Part shown: positions 53,563 to 62,956 of the stretch, piece by piece | How positions within the stretch are numbered: position 1 is the stretch's first letter | Layout of the letters: every line of letters begins with the position of its first letter | From: JAAUTG01 sp964458705 | GTDB taxonomy: Bacteria > Bacteroidota > Bacteroidia > Chitinophagales > Saprospiraceae | Direction: 5' to 3' | Length of the DNA: 64,000 bases | NCBI GenBank assembly: GCA_964458705.1 | Contig: CAYWKD010000004.1 | Coordinates: forward strand, 1-64,000 | Translations under genes and position numbers: made by a program | The notes under the pieces: generated by a model | What the model was told of the DNA's origin: nothing | The model's input: the letters and a program-made list of their open reading frames with translations, nothing else | The model's database searches: none

Positions 53563-54064
53563 TTAATATGTTTACTTCTAAGATCATCAAAGACTACAAT
53601 GTAATTGACTTATTCAAATATATGTAGAAGATGCTCTAATCAATAATTCAATCTGAGGTGCTTATACAATACAAAGTGAAAAGAGAATGACTATATACTA
53701 TTGTAAATCAGTTATTTAGTCGGTATATTTTTACACGTTTAACAGATAGTTAATTAGGCTATAATCTAAATGGATAGCAGTAAGTACAAGATTAAATGAT
53801 TACTTAGATAATGAATTAGACGAAGTATTATATTTGTATTCTTCATTGCTCAAATAAGTTTCTTATTATTGCACATTATAGCACTTGTTGACTACTAATT
53901 TGCACTGAAGATTTGGCAAATTCAGCATTACTGGAAGATGAATTAAATATTACGTTTCCTAATCAAAGATAGGCTTCTAAGGGTGCTACTTTTTAGTCAA
54001 GCAATTGCATCGTCGCCATTTATCTACTGGAAGCAATCAATAATTAGCAGATTATAAAAAGAAA
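53563..54064. other. 502-base AT-rich divergent gap between ilvD and the M14 gene
   Basis: It contains the ilvD promoter at 53615-53643. I looked for an attenuator, T-box or riboswitch for the branched-chain genes and saw none. No ORF, tRNA or strong hairpin is apparent. The M14 gene should start from this region, but no clear plus-strand promoter was found. Confidence 0.55.
53615..53643 (-). promoter_or_regulatory. Bacteroidota-type promoter for ilvD-ilvB-ilvN
   Basis: On the minus strand: TTG at 53643-53641, an 18-base spacer, then TATATTTG at 53622-53615. A leader of about 45 bases precedes ilvD. Confidence 0.5.
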
Positions 54065-56572
54065 ATGATGAAAAAGATTTTATTATTCCTGTTTAGTATC
54101 CTTCTATTTCAATTAAATGCTCAAACAGACTTGCTTTCACCAAGCGATTTTTTACCGCATGAGATCGGTGAACAGTTTACACCACATCATCAATTAGTAG
54201 ATTATTATGAGTATGTTGCAGAAAACAGCCCTTATATAAAATTATTAGAATATGGACAGACAAATGAGCAACGACCATTGATTTTAGCATTTGTATCAAC
54301 ACCTGAAAACTTAGCAAAACTAGACGACATTCGTTTGAACCAACTACGCCGCACAGGCTTGGCGGAAGGTAAAGTGGATGAGAAAATGGATATTGCCATT
54401 ACATGGTTGAGCTTCGGTGTACATGGAAACGAGGCTGCTGGTTCTGAAAGTTCTATGCCTACACTGTATGATCTAGCCAATCCAGCAAATGCAAGAACGA
54501 AAAAGTGGCTCGAAAACTCTATCGTCATTATAGATCCTTCGGTCAATCCTGATGGCTATTCTCGCTACACGCATTGGTATAGAAGATACGCTAATAAATT
54601 GCCTAACTCCAACTTAGCTTCATTAGAACATAATGAGCCTTGGCCAGGAGGTAGAACCAACCACTATCTTTTTGACTTGAATCGGGATTGGGCTTGGGCG
54701 ACTCAGGTGGAATCTCGTCAGCGATTGGTAAAATACAATGAATGGATGCCGCACATTCATGCTGACCTACACGAAATGGGGATTAATAGTCCTTATTATT
54801 TTGCACCCGCAGCACAGCCTTACCACGAGTACATTACTCAATGGCAGCGCGACTTTCAAATTGATATTGGAAAAAATCATGCAAAATATTTCGATGAAAA
54901 TGGCTGGCTATATTTTACTAAGGAAGTATTTGACTTGCTTTATCCCAGCTACGGTGATACCTATCCAACTTACAATGGCGCAATAGGTATGACCTATGAA
55001 CAAGGCGGTTCGGGAAGAGCTGGTAGGGTAGGGCAGCAGTCCAACGGAGATGTGGTAACACTGCAAGATAGAATAGCACACCACCAGACAGCAGCACTCT
55101 CTACGGTAGAGATAGCTTCGTTAAATGCTTCTAAACTAAATCAAAATTTTGCTGAGTATTTTAAAAATGCACAGGAAAATCCTCAAGGAAAATATAAAAC
55201 TTACATCATTAAAGGCTCAAATCCTAAAGGTAAGTTAGAGCGATTGACTGAATTATTAGACAGGCATCAAATAAAATACGGTGCAGTTACTAACGATAAA
55301 AAAATACAAGCCTATAACTATCAAACAGGTGAAACTAGTAGCCAAAGCATAGCACAAAATGACTTAATTATTAGTGCGTATCAACCCAAAAGTGTTTTGA
55401 TTCAAACTTTGTTTGATCCAGATGTAAAACTAGTTGATTCTCTTACCTATGACATCACCGCTTGGGCATTGCCCTATGCTCATGGTTTAGATGCTACCGC
55501 TTCTGAGCAGCGCATTAATCCTAGCGCAAAGTTCACATTAAGAAATACACCTAATCAAGAACTTGCTCGACCTTATGCTTATGCTATTCGTTGGACTTCA
55601 CTCGCTGATGCCCAATTTTTGAGTGCGTTGCTGCAAGCAGGCATTAAAGCACGCTACGCAACTGTCCCATTTGAAGTTGATGGAGAAAAATTTGAAACAG
55701 GAACAATCACTGCTAATCGTGCAGATAACCGACAGCTAGGCGATGATTTTTTTGAGACTATGAACAAATTAGTTGCCAAGTATAATCAAGCAGTTGTTCC
55801 AATACAAACAGGCTTTGTAGATGCTGGAAAAGACTTAGGTTCAGGAGCTTATAAATTAATTGAAACACCTAGAGTTGCTCTAATTGGCGATGAGCCGACT
55901 TATTCAAACTCCTTTGGTCATACGTGGTATTTTTTAGAGCAAGATTTGGACTATCCTTTGACTACTCTAACAATGGACAATATTTCGCAGGCTGATCTAA
56001 GTATGTACAATGTGCTGATTTTCCCAGAAGGTCGTTATCAAGTTAATGAGTTGCTGCAAAAGAAAATCGAAAGTTGGGTCAGTGCTGGCGGTCGCTTGAT
56101 TTTGATAGGTACCGCTAATCGCTCTTTTGCCAATAAATCAGGCTTCGCTTTGAAATCTAAAGAAGAAGGAAAAGAAGATAATAATAAAGTTACAGAAGAT
56201 AATATAAAAATTTATGGTAATGCCGACCGTGAGTATGTGAGTAACACAACACCTGGTGCAATATTTAGCACACAAGTTGATACAACCCATCCATTGGGTT
56301 ACGGAATGGGACAGCAGTATTTTACTTTGAAAACTAGTGCTAGCAGTTACTCGTATTTAGAGGGTGGTTGGAATGTAAGTTATATTAATGAAAATCCTAT
56401 GGTTAAAGGATTTGTAGGAGTGAATGCTATGAAAAAACTTAAGGAAAGCCTAGTTGCAGGTGTGCAAAATAAAGGTCGAGGAGCAGTTGTTTATTTTATC
56501 GATAATCCACTATATAGAGGCTTTTGGGAAGAAGGTAAGTTTTTGTTTTCTAATGCTTTATTCTTTTTGTAA
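54065..56572 (+). CDS. Secreted M14-family zinc carboxypeptidase
   Basis: 835 residues with a signal peptide (1-19, LNAQ). The zinc-binding motif H-x-x-E is in FGVHGNEAAGSES (H120, E123) and the third His probably in HADLHEMG (H236). NPDGYSRYTHWYRR and LFDLNRDWAWATQ are family stretches of large Bacteroidota M14 peptidases. The C-terminal half (about 370-835) includes a GATase-like/Rossmann segment (LIFPEGRYQVNELLQKK). No T9SS tail is visible; it may stay periplasmic. It is followed by a hairpin at 56587-56622. Confidence 0.9.
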   Translation: MMKKILLFLFSILLFQLNAQTDLLSPSDFLPHEIGEQFTPHHQLVDYYEYVAENSPYIKLLEYGQTNEQRPLILAFVSTPENLAKLDDIRLNQLRRTGLAEGKVDEKMDIAITWLSFGVHGNEAAGSESSMPTLYDLANPANARTKKWLENSIVIIDPSVNPDGYSRYTHWYRRYANKLPNSNLASLEHNEPWPGGRTNHYLFDLNRDWAWATQVESRQRLVKYNEWMPHIHADLHEMGINSPYYFAPAAQPYHEYITQWQRDFQIDIGKNHAKYFDENGWLYFTKEVFDLLYPSYGDTYPTYNGAIGMTYEQGGSGRAGRVGQQSNGDVVTLQDRIAHHQTAALSTVEIASLNASKLNQNFAEYFKNAQENPQGKYKTYIIKGSNPKGKLERLTELLDRHQIKYGAVTNDKKIQAYNYQTGETSSQSIAQNDLIISAYQPKSVLIQTLFDPDVKLVDSLTYDITAWALPYAHGLDATASEQRINPSAKFTLRNTPNQELARPYAYAIRWTSLADAQFLSALLQAGIKARYATVPFEVDGEKFETGTITANRADNRQLGDDFFETMNKLVAKYNQAVVPIQTGFVDAGKDLGSGAYKLIETPRVALIGDEPTYSNSFGHTWYFLEQDLDYPLTTLTMDNISQADLSMYNVLIFPEGRYQVNELLQKKIESWVSAGGRLILIGTANRSFANKSGFALKSKEEGKEDNNKVTEDNIKIYGNADREYVSNTTPGAIFSTQVDTTHPLGYGMGQQYFTLKTSASSYSYLEGGWNVSYINENPMVKGFVGVNAMKKLKESLVAGVQNKGRGAVVYFIDNPLYRGFWEEGKFLFSNALFFL

Positions 56573-56586
56573 CTACTCTATTGCTG

Positions 56587-56622
56587 GACTTATGAAGTTC
56601 AGAAACTTTGTAAGTCTTTTTT
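56587..56622 (+). terminator. Terminator-like hairpin ending 14 bases before dcd
   Basis: GACTTA (56587-56592) pairs with TAAGTC (56611-56616); an inner AAGTT/AACTT helix (56595-56599 with 56604-56608) is separated by a TG/TG internal loop. Six Ts follow at 56617-56622. It lies after the M14 stop (56572) and only 14 bases before the dcd ATG. Confidence 0.65.
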
Positions 56623-56635
56623 AAATTTAACAATA

Positions 56636-57172
56636 ATGATATTGTCCGATAAAAAAATACTAAGAGCGATAGAATCAGGTGAAATTGTGATTGAGCCTTT
56701 CCAGTCCTCTTGTTTAGGCACAAATTCTTACGATGTACATCTAAGTAAGACATTGGCATTATATGAAGACCAAATTCTTGATGCTAAAAAACACAATAAA
56801 ATCCGCTACATAGAAATTCCAGAAGAAGGGTTCATTTTATTACCCAATAAGTTGTATTTAGGGGTAACAGAAGAATATACAGAGACGCATACGGCTGTTC
56901 CATTTTTGGAGGGCAAATCAAGCGTGGGTCGGCTAGGCATTGATATTCACGCAACTGCTGGCAAAGGCGATGTTGGTTTTTGTAATACTTGGACACTAGA
57001 AATCTCTTGTACGCAGCCCGTAAAAGTTTATGCAGGTATGCCAATTGGACAGTTAATTTATTTTCAAGTAGATGGCGAAATTGAAAATTACTACAATCGT
57101 AAAAAAAATGCTAAATACACTCAACGTACCGATAAGCCTGTTGAAAGCATGATGTGGAAGAATAAGTTTTAG
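56636..57172 (+). CDS. dcd: dCTP deaminase
   Basis: 178 residues, standard length. It makes dUTP from dCTP, a route to dTTP. Substrate and catalytic residues appear in LEGKSSVGRLGIDIHATAG (S95, S96, R99) and GFCNTWTLEI, whose Glu (E122) is the probable catalytic residue. A bifunctional dCTP deaminase/dUTPase cannot be excluded from motifs alone. It is preceded by a terminator-like hairpin and converges on a barrel gene 18 bases away. Confidence 0.93.
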   Translation: MILSDKKILRAIESGEIVIEPFQSSCLGTNSYDVHLSKTLALYEDQILDAKKHNKIRYIEIPEEGFILLPNKLYLGVTEEYTETHTAVPFLEGKSSVGRLGIDIHATAGKGDVGFCNTWTLEISCTQPVKVYAGMPIGQLIYFQVDGEIENYYNRKKNAKYTQRTDKPVESMMWKNKF

Positions 57173-57190
57173 TAGATTAGTACATCAAAA

Positions 57191-57772
57191 TTAGAATACA
57201 TAAATTGTTCTAAAAGTTAGCCACTTATTGATAAGGCTACTGTTACTCGTATTAGCTTCTAAGTCATTGATAGCACGAGACCAGCGAAAGTCAAATCCCC
57301 AGTGTTCGTCTTTAAAGTAGGTTGCACCAAGCGTTACTGCTATATTGTTAGAGTTATAAGTAGCTAAATCAGTAATATCAATTCCAGTATTTTCTATGAC
57401 TCTGTAGTTGATAAGTTGGCTATAAGTTACCCCTGCATTAAAATGGAGTTTCCAGTCCAAAAAATGAATAAGCAGCGGTATTTCGATATAATTCAGTGAT
57501 ATTCTGTCATAAACTGAAGTTAGATCATCATTTCTAGTGCTTCGGCTACCGATCTGATTAAAAAGCATTTCAATACTAAATTTCCACCTTTCAGAAAGTA
57601 AGGTTGTTACGCCTACGCCACCTGTTACTCCAGCCTTATTATAGCCAAATAAGCGATCACCATCAATTTGAGCAAAGTTAGCACCCGCAATTACTTTTCC
57701 CTCAAAACGTTGAGCTGTTAGAATAATCGAGGGAAATAATAATATAAAGAATAAACTAAAAAAAAGCCTCAT
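57191..57772 (-). CDS. Outer-membrane beta-barrel protein
   Basis: 193 residues. The signal peptide ends about 20 (IILTAQ). It reads as a small barrel: FEGKVIAGANFAQIDGD, then VGVTTLLSERWKFSIEMLF, SLNYIEIPLLIHFL, and the terminal strand WLTFRTIYVF with final Phe. Similar to the porin-like gene at 14259. It follows the CBS gene by 13 bases, so it is likely part of the feoA-feoB-CBS unit. Confidence 0.78.
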   Translation of the reverse strand: MRLFFSLFFILLFPSIILTAQRFEGKVIAGANFAQIDGDRLFGYNKAGVTGGVGVTTLLSERWKFSIEMLFNQIGSRSTRNDDLTSVYDRISLNYIEIPLLIHFLDWKLHFNAGVTYSQLINYRVIENTGIDITDLATYNSNNIAVTLGATYFKDEHWGFDFRWSRAINDLEANTSNSSLINKWLTFRTIYVF

Positions 57773-57785
57773 AATTTTAATTTAG

Positions 57786-58448
57786 TTAAATGCTTAGATA
57801 AGACATTAAACCATCGTATCGCTCCTGTAGTGTATCCAAATATTCTGATTCATTAAAAGAGGCTTTCACAATATAATGATCGTAGCGACTAAAAGTAGCA
57901 ATGATATTTTGAACGAATAAAGAGTTAATCTTTAGCGTTACTTGCATTCGCATAGAATAATTATCCGAGGTAATGAAAGAACTCAGTATAGATGCACCTT
58001 CTATCTCAATAATTCGAGCAATTTCTGCCATAGAGTAATCGTGTTTGCCCATTTCTAACACTAAGATCGTCCCAGGTTGGCTTAAAGCCATTGTGCGAGC
58101 AAAATATTGCAATAAATCTTCTTGAGTTATGAGTCCGTTGTAATTATCATCATTATCTACAACAGGAATTGTAGTCAGCTCATATTCCGATAATTTTCGC
58201 ATCACTTCGTAGATGTGGTCATCGGTTCGCACATGAGTCTGGCTTAGTGATAAACTGTAAGAACCTACTGCTTCTTGACTATCGAAATCAAGAATATCTT
58301 CTTCTGAAATTAGTCCAAGTAACTGCTCATTATTCACTATTGGTAGGTGTCGCACAAAAAAGTCGCTCATAATGCTTAGTGCTTCTTCACCAGTGTCAGA
58401 AGTTCGGAGAGGAATAATAGTATTAGAAAGTAGGCTTCCTGCAATCAT
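57786..58448 (-). CDS. CBS-pair protein with ACT-like C-terminus
   Basis: 220 residues. Two CBS modules lie at about 1-120 (IMSDFFVRHLPIVNNEQLLGLISEEDI as one stretch, then VRTDDHIYEVMRKL with TTIPVVDNDDNYNGLITQEDLL). The region 125-210 resembles an ACT-type fold (SQPGTILVLEMGKHDYSMAEIARIIEIEGASI). CBS pairs bind adenine nucleotides, so this is a probable sensor of energy or nucleotide state. It lies 91 bases after feoB and before the barrel gene. The link with iron uptake is by position only. Confidence 0.82.
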   Translation of the reverse strand: MIAGSLLSNTIIPLRTSDTGEEALSIMSDFFVRHLPIVNNEQLLGLISEEDILDFDSQEAVGSYSLSLSQTHVRTDDHIYEVMRKLSEYELTTIPVVDNDDNYNGLITQEDLLQYFARTMALSQPGTILVLEMGKHDYSMAEIARIIEIEGASILSSFITSDNYSMRMQVTLKINSLFVQNIIATFSRYDHYIVKASFNESEYLDTLQERYDGLMSYLSI

Positions 58449-58539
58449 GTGTTTGTTATCTTTACACTACTAACATTGAAATCTGCAATGTGTTGGATAG
58501 ATAATTGTTAAATTGCTGTTAGTTAGCATAAAATGAGCA

Positions 58540-60669
58540 CTATCCTAGCAATTGATAAGCAAGCAGTGCGCTTAGATAGGCGAGTGCTGTCATATATAAA
58601 AATTGAATCATCGCCCATTTCCAACTACCCGTTTCTTTCTTAACAACAGCTAGCGTTGCCATACACTGCATTGCAAAAACATAAAATAGCAATAAAGAAA
58701 GAGAAGTAGCTGTATTATAAACAAGTTCGCCAGTAATTGGATCGCGCTCTTTTGCCATTTGAGCATGCACAGAATATTCATTATCATCGCTACCAATACT
58801 GTATATTGTAGCCATTGTTCCGACAAACACTTCTCTTGCGGCAAAAGAAGTTAGTAGTGCAATACCAATTTTCCAGTCGTAACCCAAAGGTCTGATAACA
58901 GGCTCTATAAATTTGCCAATATGCCCAGCGTAAGAGACTTCCATTCGGCGAGCTGCTATTAGGTCGTTGGTAGCTGTTTCATCCAAATTGCGAGTAGCTG
59001 CTAAGGCTATTGCCTCAGATTCTGCAGTTGCCATTTTTTGATTAGGTCCGAAACTAGCTAAAAACCATAAAATAATGGAGATCAACAAGATAACCTTGCC
59101 CGCTTCTAAAATAAACGACTTAGTCTTTTCCCAAACGGTGAGTAGTATATTTTTAAAGGATGGCATCTTGTAGGCAGGCATTTCTAACATTAGAAAACTC
59201 TGCCCTTCACTTTTCAGAATAAACTTAAATACTAAAGCAGCAGAAAGAGCAGCAGTGATACTCAATAAGTACAAACCCATAAAGGCTAAGCCTTGAGCAT
59301 TAAAAATACCCGCAACTGTAATGGAAGGCACAACAAAGCCAATTAATACAGTATAAACGGGAATCCGTGCAGAACAACTGATGAGTGGGGTAACCATAAT
59401 CGTAATCAGTCGTTCTTTCCAGTTGGAGATAGTACGAGTGGACATAATTGCTGGGATAGCGCAAGCACCACCCGATACAAGTGCAACTATGCTCCTCCCA
59501 TTCAGTCCAAAACGCTGCATTAATCGATCAAAAAGGAAGACTGCTCTTGCCATATAGCCTACTTCTTCTAAAATCGAAATAAGAAAGAAAAGTATAGCGA
59601 TTTGTGGAACAAATACTACTACACCTCCTAAACCTGCTAGCATACCTTCGGTAAGTAGATTTGCCCACCAGACATCAGGCAACGCTGACTTTATAGTTTC
59701 ACCTGCCCAACCAAAGACATTCTCTATCCCATCCATTGGATAGGTTGCCCACGCATAGATGGCTTGAAAAACAAGCAGCATTACTAGAAAGAAAAAAGCT
59801 ACTCCCCAGAAGCGATGTGTAAAGAAGCGATCAAGCCACTCTGTTGTAGTGCCCTGTTCCTTGGCAACGCTTAGAGTTCTTTGAACGATAGACTCAAAGC
59901 GATTATAGCGTTGCATGGTTTCTCGAATTTGCAATTTTAGGTCTTCAAAACCATTAGTTTCGTTGATTGCTGCAATTTTATCTTTTTGCTCAGTATTTAG
60001 AGAAGAAATCCAATTGGCGTGATGAGCTAGTAGCAGTGCATGGTAGTCGCTTTGGGTAGGAACAATCTCCTTTATTGATTTTATGACTTTTTTTTCTGTG
60101 TCAGAAGGCTGATAGAATAATTTATCAGAAAAATGAGGTTCAGTAATAAGTACTTCTTGCAGTTGCTCTTTAAAAATATCAATATCCTTACCTGTTCTGC
60201 CATTGACTGCAATTACTGGGACACCTAGTTGTTTTTCTAATTGCTCTATATTATATGCTAGACCATCTCGTACTGCGATGTCTGACATACTTAAAACAAG
60301 TAATATAGGCAAGCCCAGATCGCGCAGTTGTGTAAAGAACAGAAGCTGTTTTTCAAGATTGGTTACATCTGCTACATAGATAATAGCCTCTGGATAGTTT
60401 TGATCTTTTGGATTGCAAAGTGTTTCAACAACTATTCGCTCGTCTTTTGAAGTAGGATAAACGCTGTAAGTGCCTGGAAAATCAATAATTTGAATTTCTA
60501 GGTGATCAATTAAAAATTTACCAACTTTTTTTTCTATTGTAACACCAGGAAAATTTCCTACTTTTTGGCGCAGCCCTGTTAAATAGTTAAAGAGGGTTGT
60601 TTTACCACTATTAGGATTTCCAAGAAGTGCAACGTTTATAGTTCGAGTAACTGTGCTATTTTTCATCAT
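58540..60669 (-). CDS. feoB: Ferrous iron transporter FeoB
   Basis: 709 residues from the ATG at 60669, whose ATGA overlaps the feoA stop; a further upstream ATG (60687) would extend into feoA by six codons. The N-terminal G domain has GNPNSGKTTLFN, then PGTYSVYP (G3) and SMSDIA (G4-like). A helical spacer follows, then about eight membrane segments with the Gate repeats and Cys-containing SGGACAIPAIMSTRTI. It imports Fe2+ across the inner membrane. Coupled to feoA. Confidence 0.96.
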   Translation of the reverse strand: MMKNSTVTRTINVALLGNPNSGKTTLFNYLTGLRQKVGNFPGVTIEKKVGKFLIDHLEIQIIDFPGTYSVYPTSKDERIVVETLCNPKDQNYPEAIIYVADVTNLEKQLLFFTQLRDLGLPILLVLSMSDIAVRDGLAYNIEQLEKQLGVPVIAVNGRTGKDIDIFKEQLQEVLITEPHFSDKLFYQPSDTEKKVIKSIKEIVPTQSDYHALLLAHHANWISSLNTEQKDKIAAINETNGFEDLKLQIRETMQRYNRFESIVQRTLSVAKEQGTTTEWLDRFFTHRFWGVAFFFLVMLLVFQAIYAWATYPMDGIENVFGWAGETIKSALPDVWWANLLTEGMLAGLGGVVVFVPQIAILFFLISILEEVGYMARAVFLFDRLMQRFGLNGRSIVALVSGGACAIPAIMSTRTISNWKERLITIMVTPLISCSARIPVYTVLIGFVVPSITVAGIFNAQGLAFMGLYLLSITAALSAALVFKFILKSEGQSFLMLEMPAYKMPSFKNILLTVWEKTKSFILEAGKVILLISIILWFLASFGPNQKMATAESEAIALAATRNLDETATNDLIAARRMEVSYAGHIGKFIEPVIRPLGYDWKIGIALLTSFAAREVFVGTMATIYSIGSDDNEYSVHAQMAKERDPITGELVYNTATSLSLLLFYVFAMQCMATLAVVKKETGSWKWAMIQFLYMTALAYLSALLAYQLLG

Positions 60670-60890
60670 CCTTCTACTAGGATACATGCAGCCTCATTCT
60701 TTCTTAGTGCAAAGTAGTGCTTTCCAGCTTTAATATAACATCCCCCTCGAAATGGCGCACGTCGAACGAGTTGAATCATTGTTCCAGGACGCATGCCCAT
60801 TGTCATCAATTTACTGCCTATCTGATCGTTCGTGAATGCTTGAACGATTCCCTCTTCTTTAGGTGCTAAGTCGGAAAGAATTTTACTCAT
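60666..60890 (-). CDS. feoA: FeoA, small SH3-like partner of FeoB
   Basis: 74 residues, the family length. The SH3-like fold reads SKLMTMGMRPGTMIQLVRRAPFRGG and AGKHYFALRKNEAACILVEG. It probably tunes FeoB from the cytoplasm. A TAGCTTTG at 60919-60912 fits a -7 element, with a leader of about 15 bases, but no -33 partner is clear. No recognisable Fur or MntR site could be confirmed. Confidence 0.94.
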   Translation of the reverse strand: MSKILSDLAPKEEGIVQAFTNDQIGSKLMTMGMRPGTMIQLVRRAPFRGGCYIKAGKHYFALRKNEAACILVEG

Positions 60891-61228
60891 ATTATACTCA
60901 AGTTACCAATGCAAAGCTAGTTACTCATCAACTAGAAGAAAATGACTTGCATCAATTCAATGTTAATTTAATGCGAATATAACAGCATTTATTCTTATTT
61001 AGATTAAGTCGAGATAAAAAATGCACGAAAAAATAAAATTATTCTATTCTGCTGTTTTTATTCACATTCTAACGATTTAAGGTTAAACTTCTTTTAAAGT
61101 TAACGTAATCTAGGGTGCTACATTACCTACAGTTGTTTTATACTTGGTAAATTTGTTTGGCATTATTTGAGAAAATTGTTTCTTTATCTTCTGCAAAAGG
61201 ATAATAGAGCAAAAAAAATTAGGGATAA
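60891..61228. other. Divergent regulatory gap, feoA and thioredoxin-like gene
   Basis: 338 bases, no gene. It carries the feoA -7-like element, an AATGC-N10-GCATT inverted repeat at about 60972-60991, and a plus-strand TAAATTTG about 80 bases before the thioredoxin-like start, without a matching -33. None has been tested here. Confidence 0.5.
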
Positions 61229-61753
61229 ATGAGACAGTTTGTTTTGTGTGTAATTGGTTGGGTTCTGTTTTTTTCGGTGGAGGCACAAATTAATTGGATT
61301 TCTTGGGAAACAGCGGTAGAGGAAGTAAAAACAGAAGCTAAGAAAATTGTTGTAAAAATCTACTCTGAAGACTGCGTCTGGTGCAAGCGAATGAATGATC
61401 AAACGCTCAATGAACCCCCAATTATTGATTATGTCAACCAAAACTTCTATGCAGTTGCTTTTGATGCCAACTCAAAAGATGAGATTAAATTTAAAGACAG
61501 AACTTATCAATTTGTCAAGAAAGGAGGAAGGGGCTATCACGAATTAGCAGCAGAAATGACTAGGGGCAATTTAAGCTTTCCATCTATTGTATTTTTTGAT
61601 GAAGACTTGGACATCATACAATCCATGAGTGGTTACAAAGAAAAAGAACTCTTCTTTAAAATTCTTACCTATTTCGGTCATGACTATTATAAAAGTATTC
61701 CTTGGTCAGAGTATCAAAATCAACCATTAGCCTTTCCTTCTGTTAGGGAGTGA
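61229..61753 (+). CDS. Exported thioredoxin-like protein
   Basis: 174 residues. The signal peptide ends about 20 (SVEAQ). The thioredoxin fold has the redox motif C-V-W-C (C49, C52) in EDCVWCKRMN and the cis-Pro part LSFPSIVFFD. The DUF255-like group of periplasmic thioredoxins fits well. It should act on disulphides in the periplasm. An AGGGATAA precedes the ATG by a few bases, a rare good ribosome-binding site here. Confidence 0.88.
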   Translation: MRQFVLCVIGWVLFFSVEAQINWISWETAVEEVKTEAKKIVVKIYSEDCVWCKRMNDQTLNEPPIIDYVNQNFYAVAFDANSKDEIKFKDRTYQFVKKGGRGYHELAAEMTRGNLSFPSIVFFDEDLDIIQSMSGYKEKELFFKILTYFGHDYYKSIPWSEYQNQPLAFPSVRE

Positions 61754-61824
61754 AACATAATTACTCTGGCACATTACTGTAATTCTTCAAGCAAGTCAGT
61801 TACATTTGAAGTCTAATTGATTCT

Positions 61825-61866
61825 TGGCTTAGAGGCTACTTTGTTTTGTAGCCTCTGAGCCATTTA
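61825..61866 (+). terminator. Terminator-like hairpin ending just before serC
   Basis: A 14-bp stem (61825-61838 with 61849-61862), one G.T wobble, a ten-base loop, then TTTATATT. It follows the thioredoxin-like stop by 71 bases and ends 17 bases before the serC ATG. Confidence 0.65.
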
Positions 61867-61879
61867 TATTACTTTTATT

Positions 61880-62953
61880 ATGAAAAAAATACATAATTTT
61901 AGCTCAGGTCCAGCCATTCTTCCTCCATCTGTTTTAGCAGCATCAGCCAATGCTTGCATTGACTTTCAAGGAATGGGCTTATCTATTTTAGAAATTTCTC
62001 ATAGGAGTTCTCAGTTCGTAAGTGTACTAGAGGAAGCAGAATCATTAGTGAGAGATTTACTAAATGTGAATGACGATTATGGTGTACTTTTCTTGACGGG
62101 TGGAGCAAGTACTCAATTTTATATGGTAGCAATGAATCTGCTGGGATCAAATGAAATGGCTGCCTACATTGATACTGGAAGATGGTCAGCAAATGCAATC
62201 AAAGAAGCTGGGCTGTTTGGCAAAGTGGAGGTAGTAGCCTCTTCGAAGGATAAAAACTATACCTACATTCCAAAGCATTTTGAGGTACCCACTGCTGCTA
62301 AGTTCTTGCACATTACAAGCAATAATACTGTGAGAGGTTCGCAGTACCATAGCCTACCTGAGACGAACGTGCCAATTGTGATGGATGCTTCTTCAGATAT
62401 CTTTACTAAGCCGATTGATTTAGAGAAGTACGGCTTGATCTATGCTGGAGCGCAGAAAAACACTGGACCTGCTGGGACAACCCTAGTTATTGTCAGAAAA
62501 GACTTGCTGGGCAAAATAGATCGAGCTATTCCAACTATGCTCGATTATAGAATTCATATTGAAAAAGGCTCTTCTTTCAACACACCTCCTGTTTTTCCGA
62601 TTTATGTATCCATGCTAAATTTGCGTTGGGTGAAAGCGGAGGGTGGAGTAGAAGAAATGGCAAGCCGCAGTCGCGCCAAAGCAGCATTAATGTACGATGC
62701 GATTGACCGCAATCCTTTGTTTGAATGTCCAATAGCTTTAGAAGACCGCTCTTTAGTGAATGCGGTGTTTATGATGAAAGACGAATCGTTGACCGATCAG
62801 TTTTTGAAGGCCTGCCAAAAAGCGGGATGCAGCGGTGTAAAAGGGCATCGTTCAGTTGGTGGACTTAGAGCTTCAATGTATAATGCAATGGATATTTCTA
62901 GTGTGCAAGTATTGGTAGATATTATGGATGATTTCTCAGAACAATTTGGATAA
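61880..62953 (+). CDS. serC: Phosphoserine aminotransferase
   Basis: 357 residues, normal for SerC. It makes 3-phosphoserine from phosphohydroxypyruvate with glutamate and PLP; it also serves vitamin B6 synthesis. Motifs: NFSSGPAILP, TGGASTQFYM, MDASSDIFTKPID, and the PLP Lys in YAGAQKNTGPAG (K193). The protease-like gene follows three bases after its stop. A terminator-like hairpin sits before it. Confidence 0.96.
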   Translation: MKKIHNFSSGPAILPPSVLAASANACIDFQGMGLSILEISHRSSQFVSVLEEAESLVRDLLNVNDDYGVLFLTGGASTQFYMVAMNLLGSNEMAAYIDTGRWSANAIKEAGLFGKVEVVASSKDKNYTYIPKHFEVPTAAKFLHITSNNTVRGSQYHSLPETNVPIVMDASSDIFTKPIDLEKYGLIYAGAQKNTGPAGTTLVIVRKDLLGKIDRAIPTMLDYRIHIEKGSSFNTPPVFPIYVSMLNLRWVKAEGGVEEMASRSRAKAALMYDAIDRNPLFECPIALEDRSLVNAVFMMKDESLTDQFLKACQKAGCSGVKGHRSVGGLRASMYNAMDISSVQVLVDIMDDFSEQFG

Positions 62954-62956
62954 TAT

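Noticed and set aside
53563..54064. Branched-chain attenuator, T-box or riboswitch before ilvD
   Set aside because: No leader peptide with Ile/Val/Leu runs and no terminator/antiterminator pair was found.
60891..61228. Fur or MntR box upstream of feoA
   Set aside because: Only a weak AATGC-N10-GCATT repeat is seen; it does not match a Fur box well enough to call.
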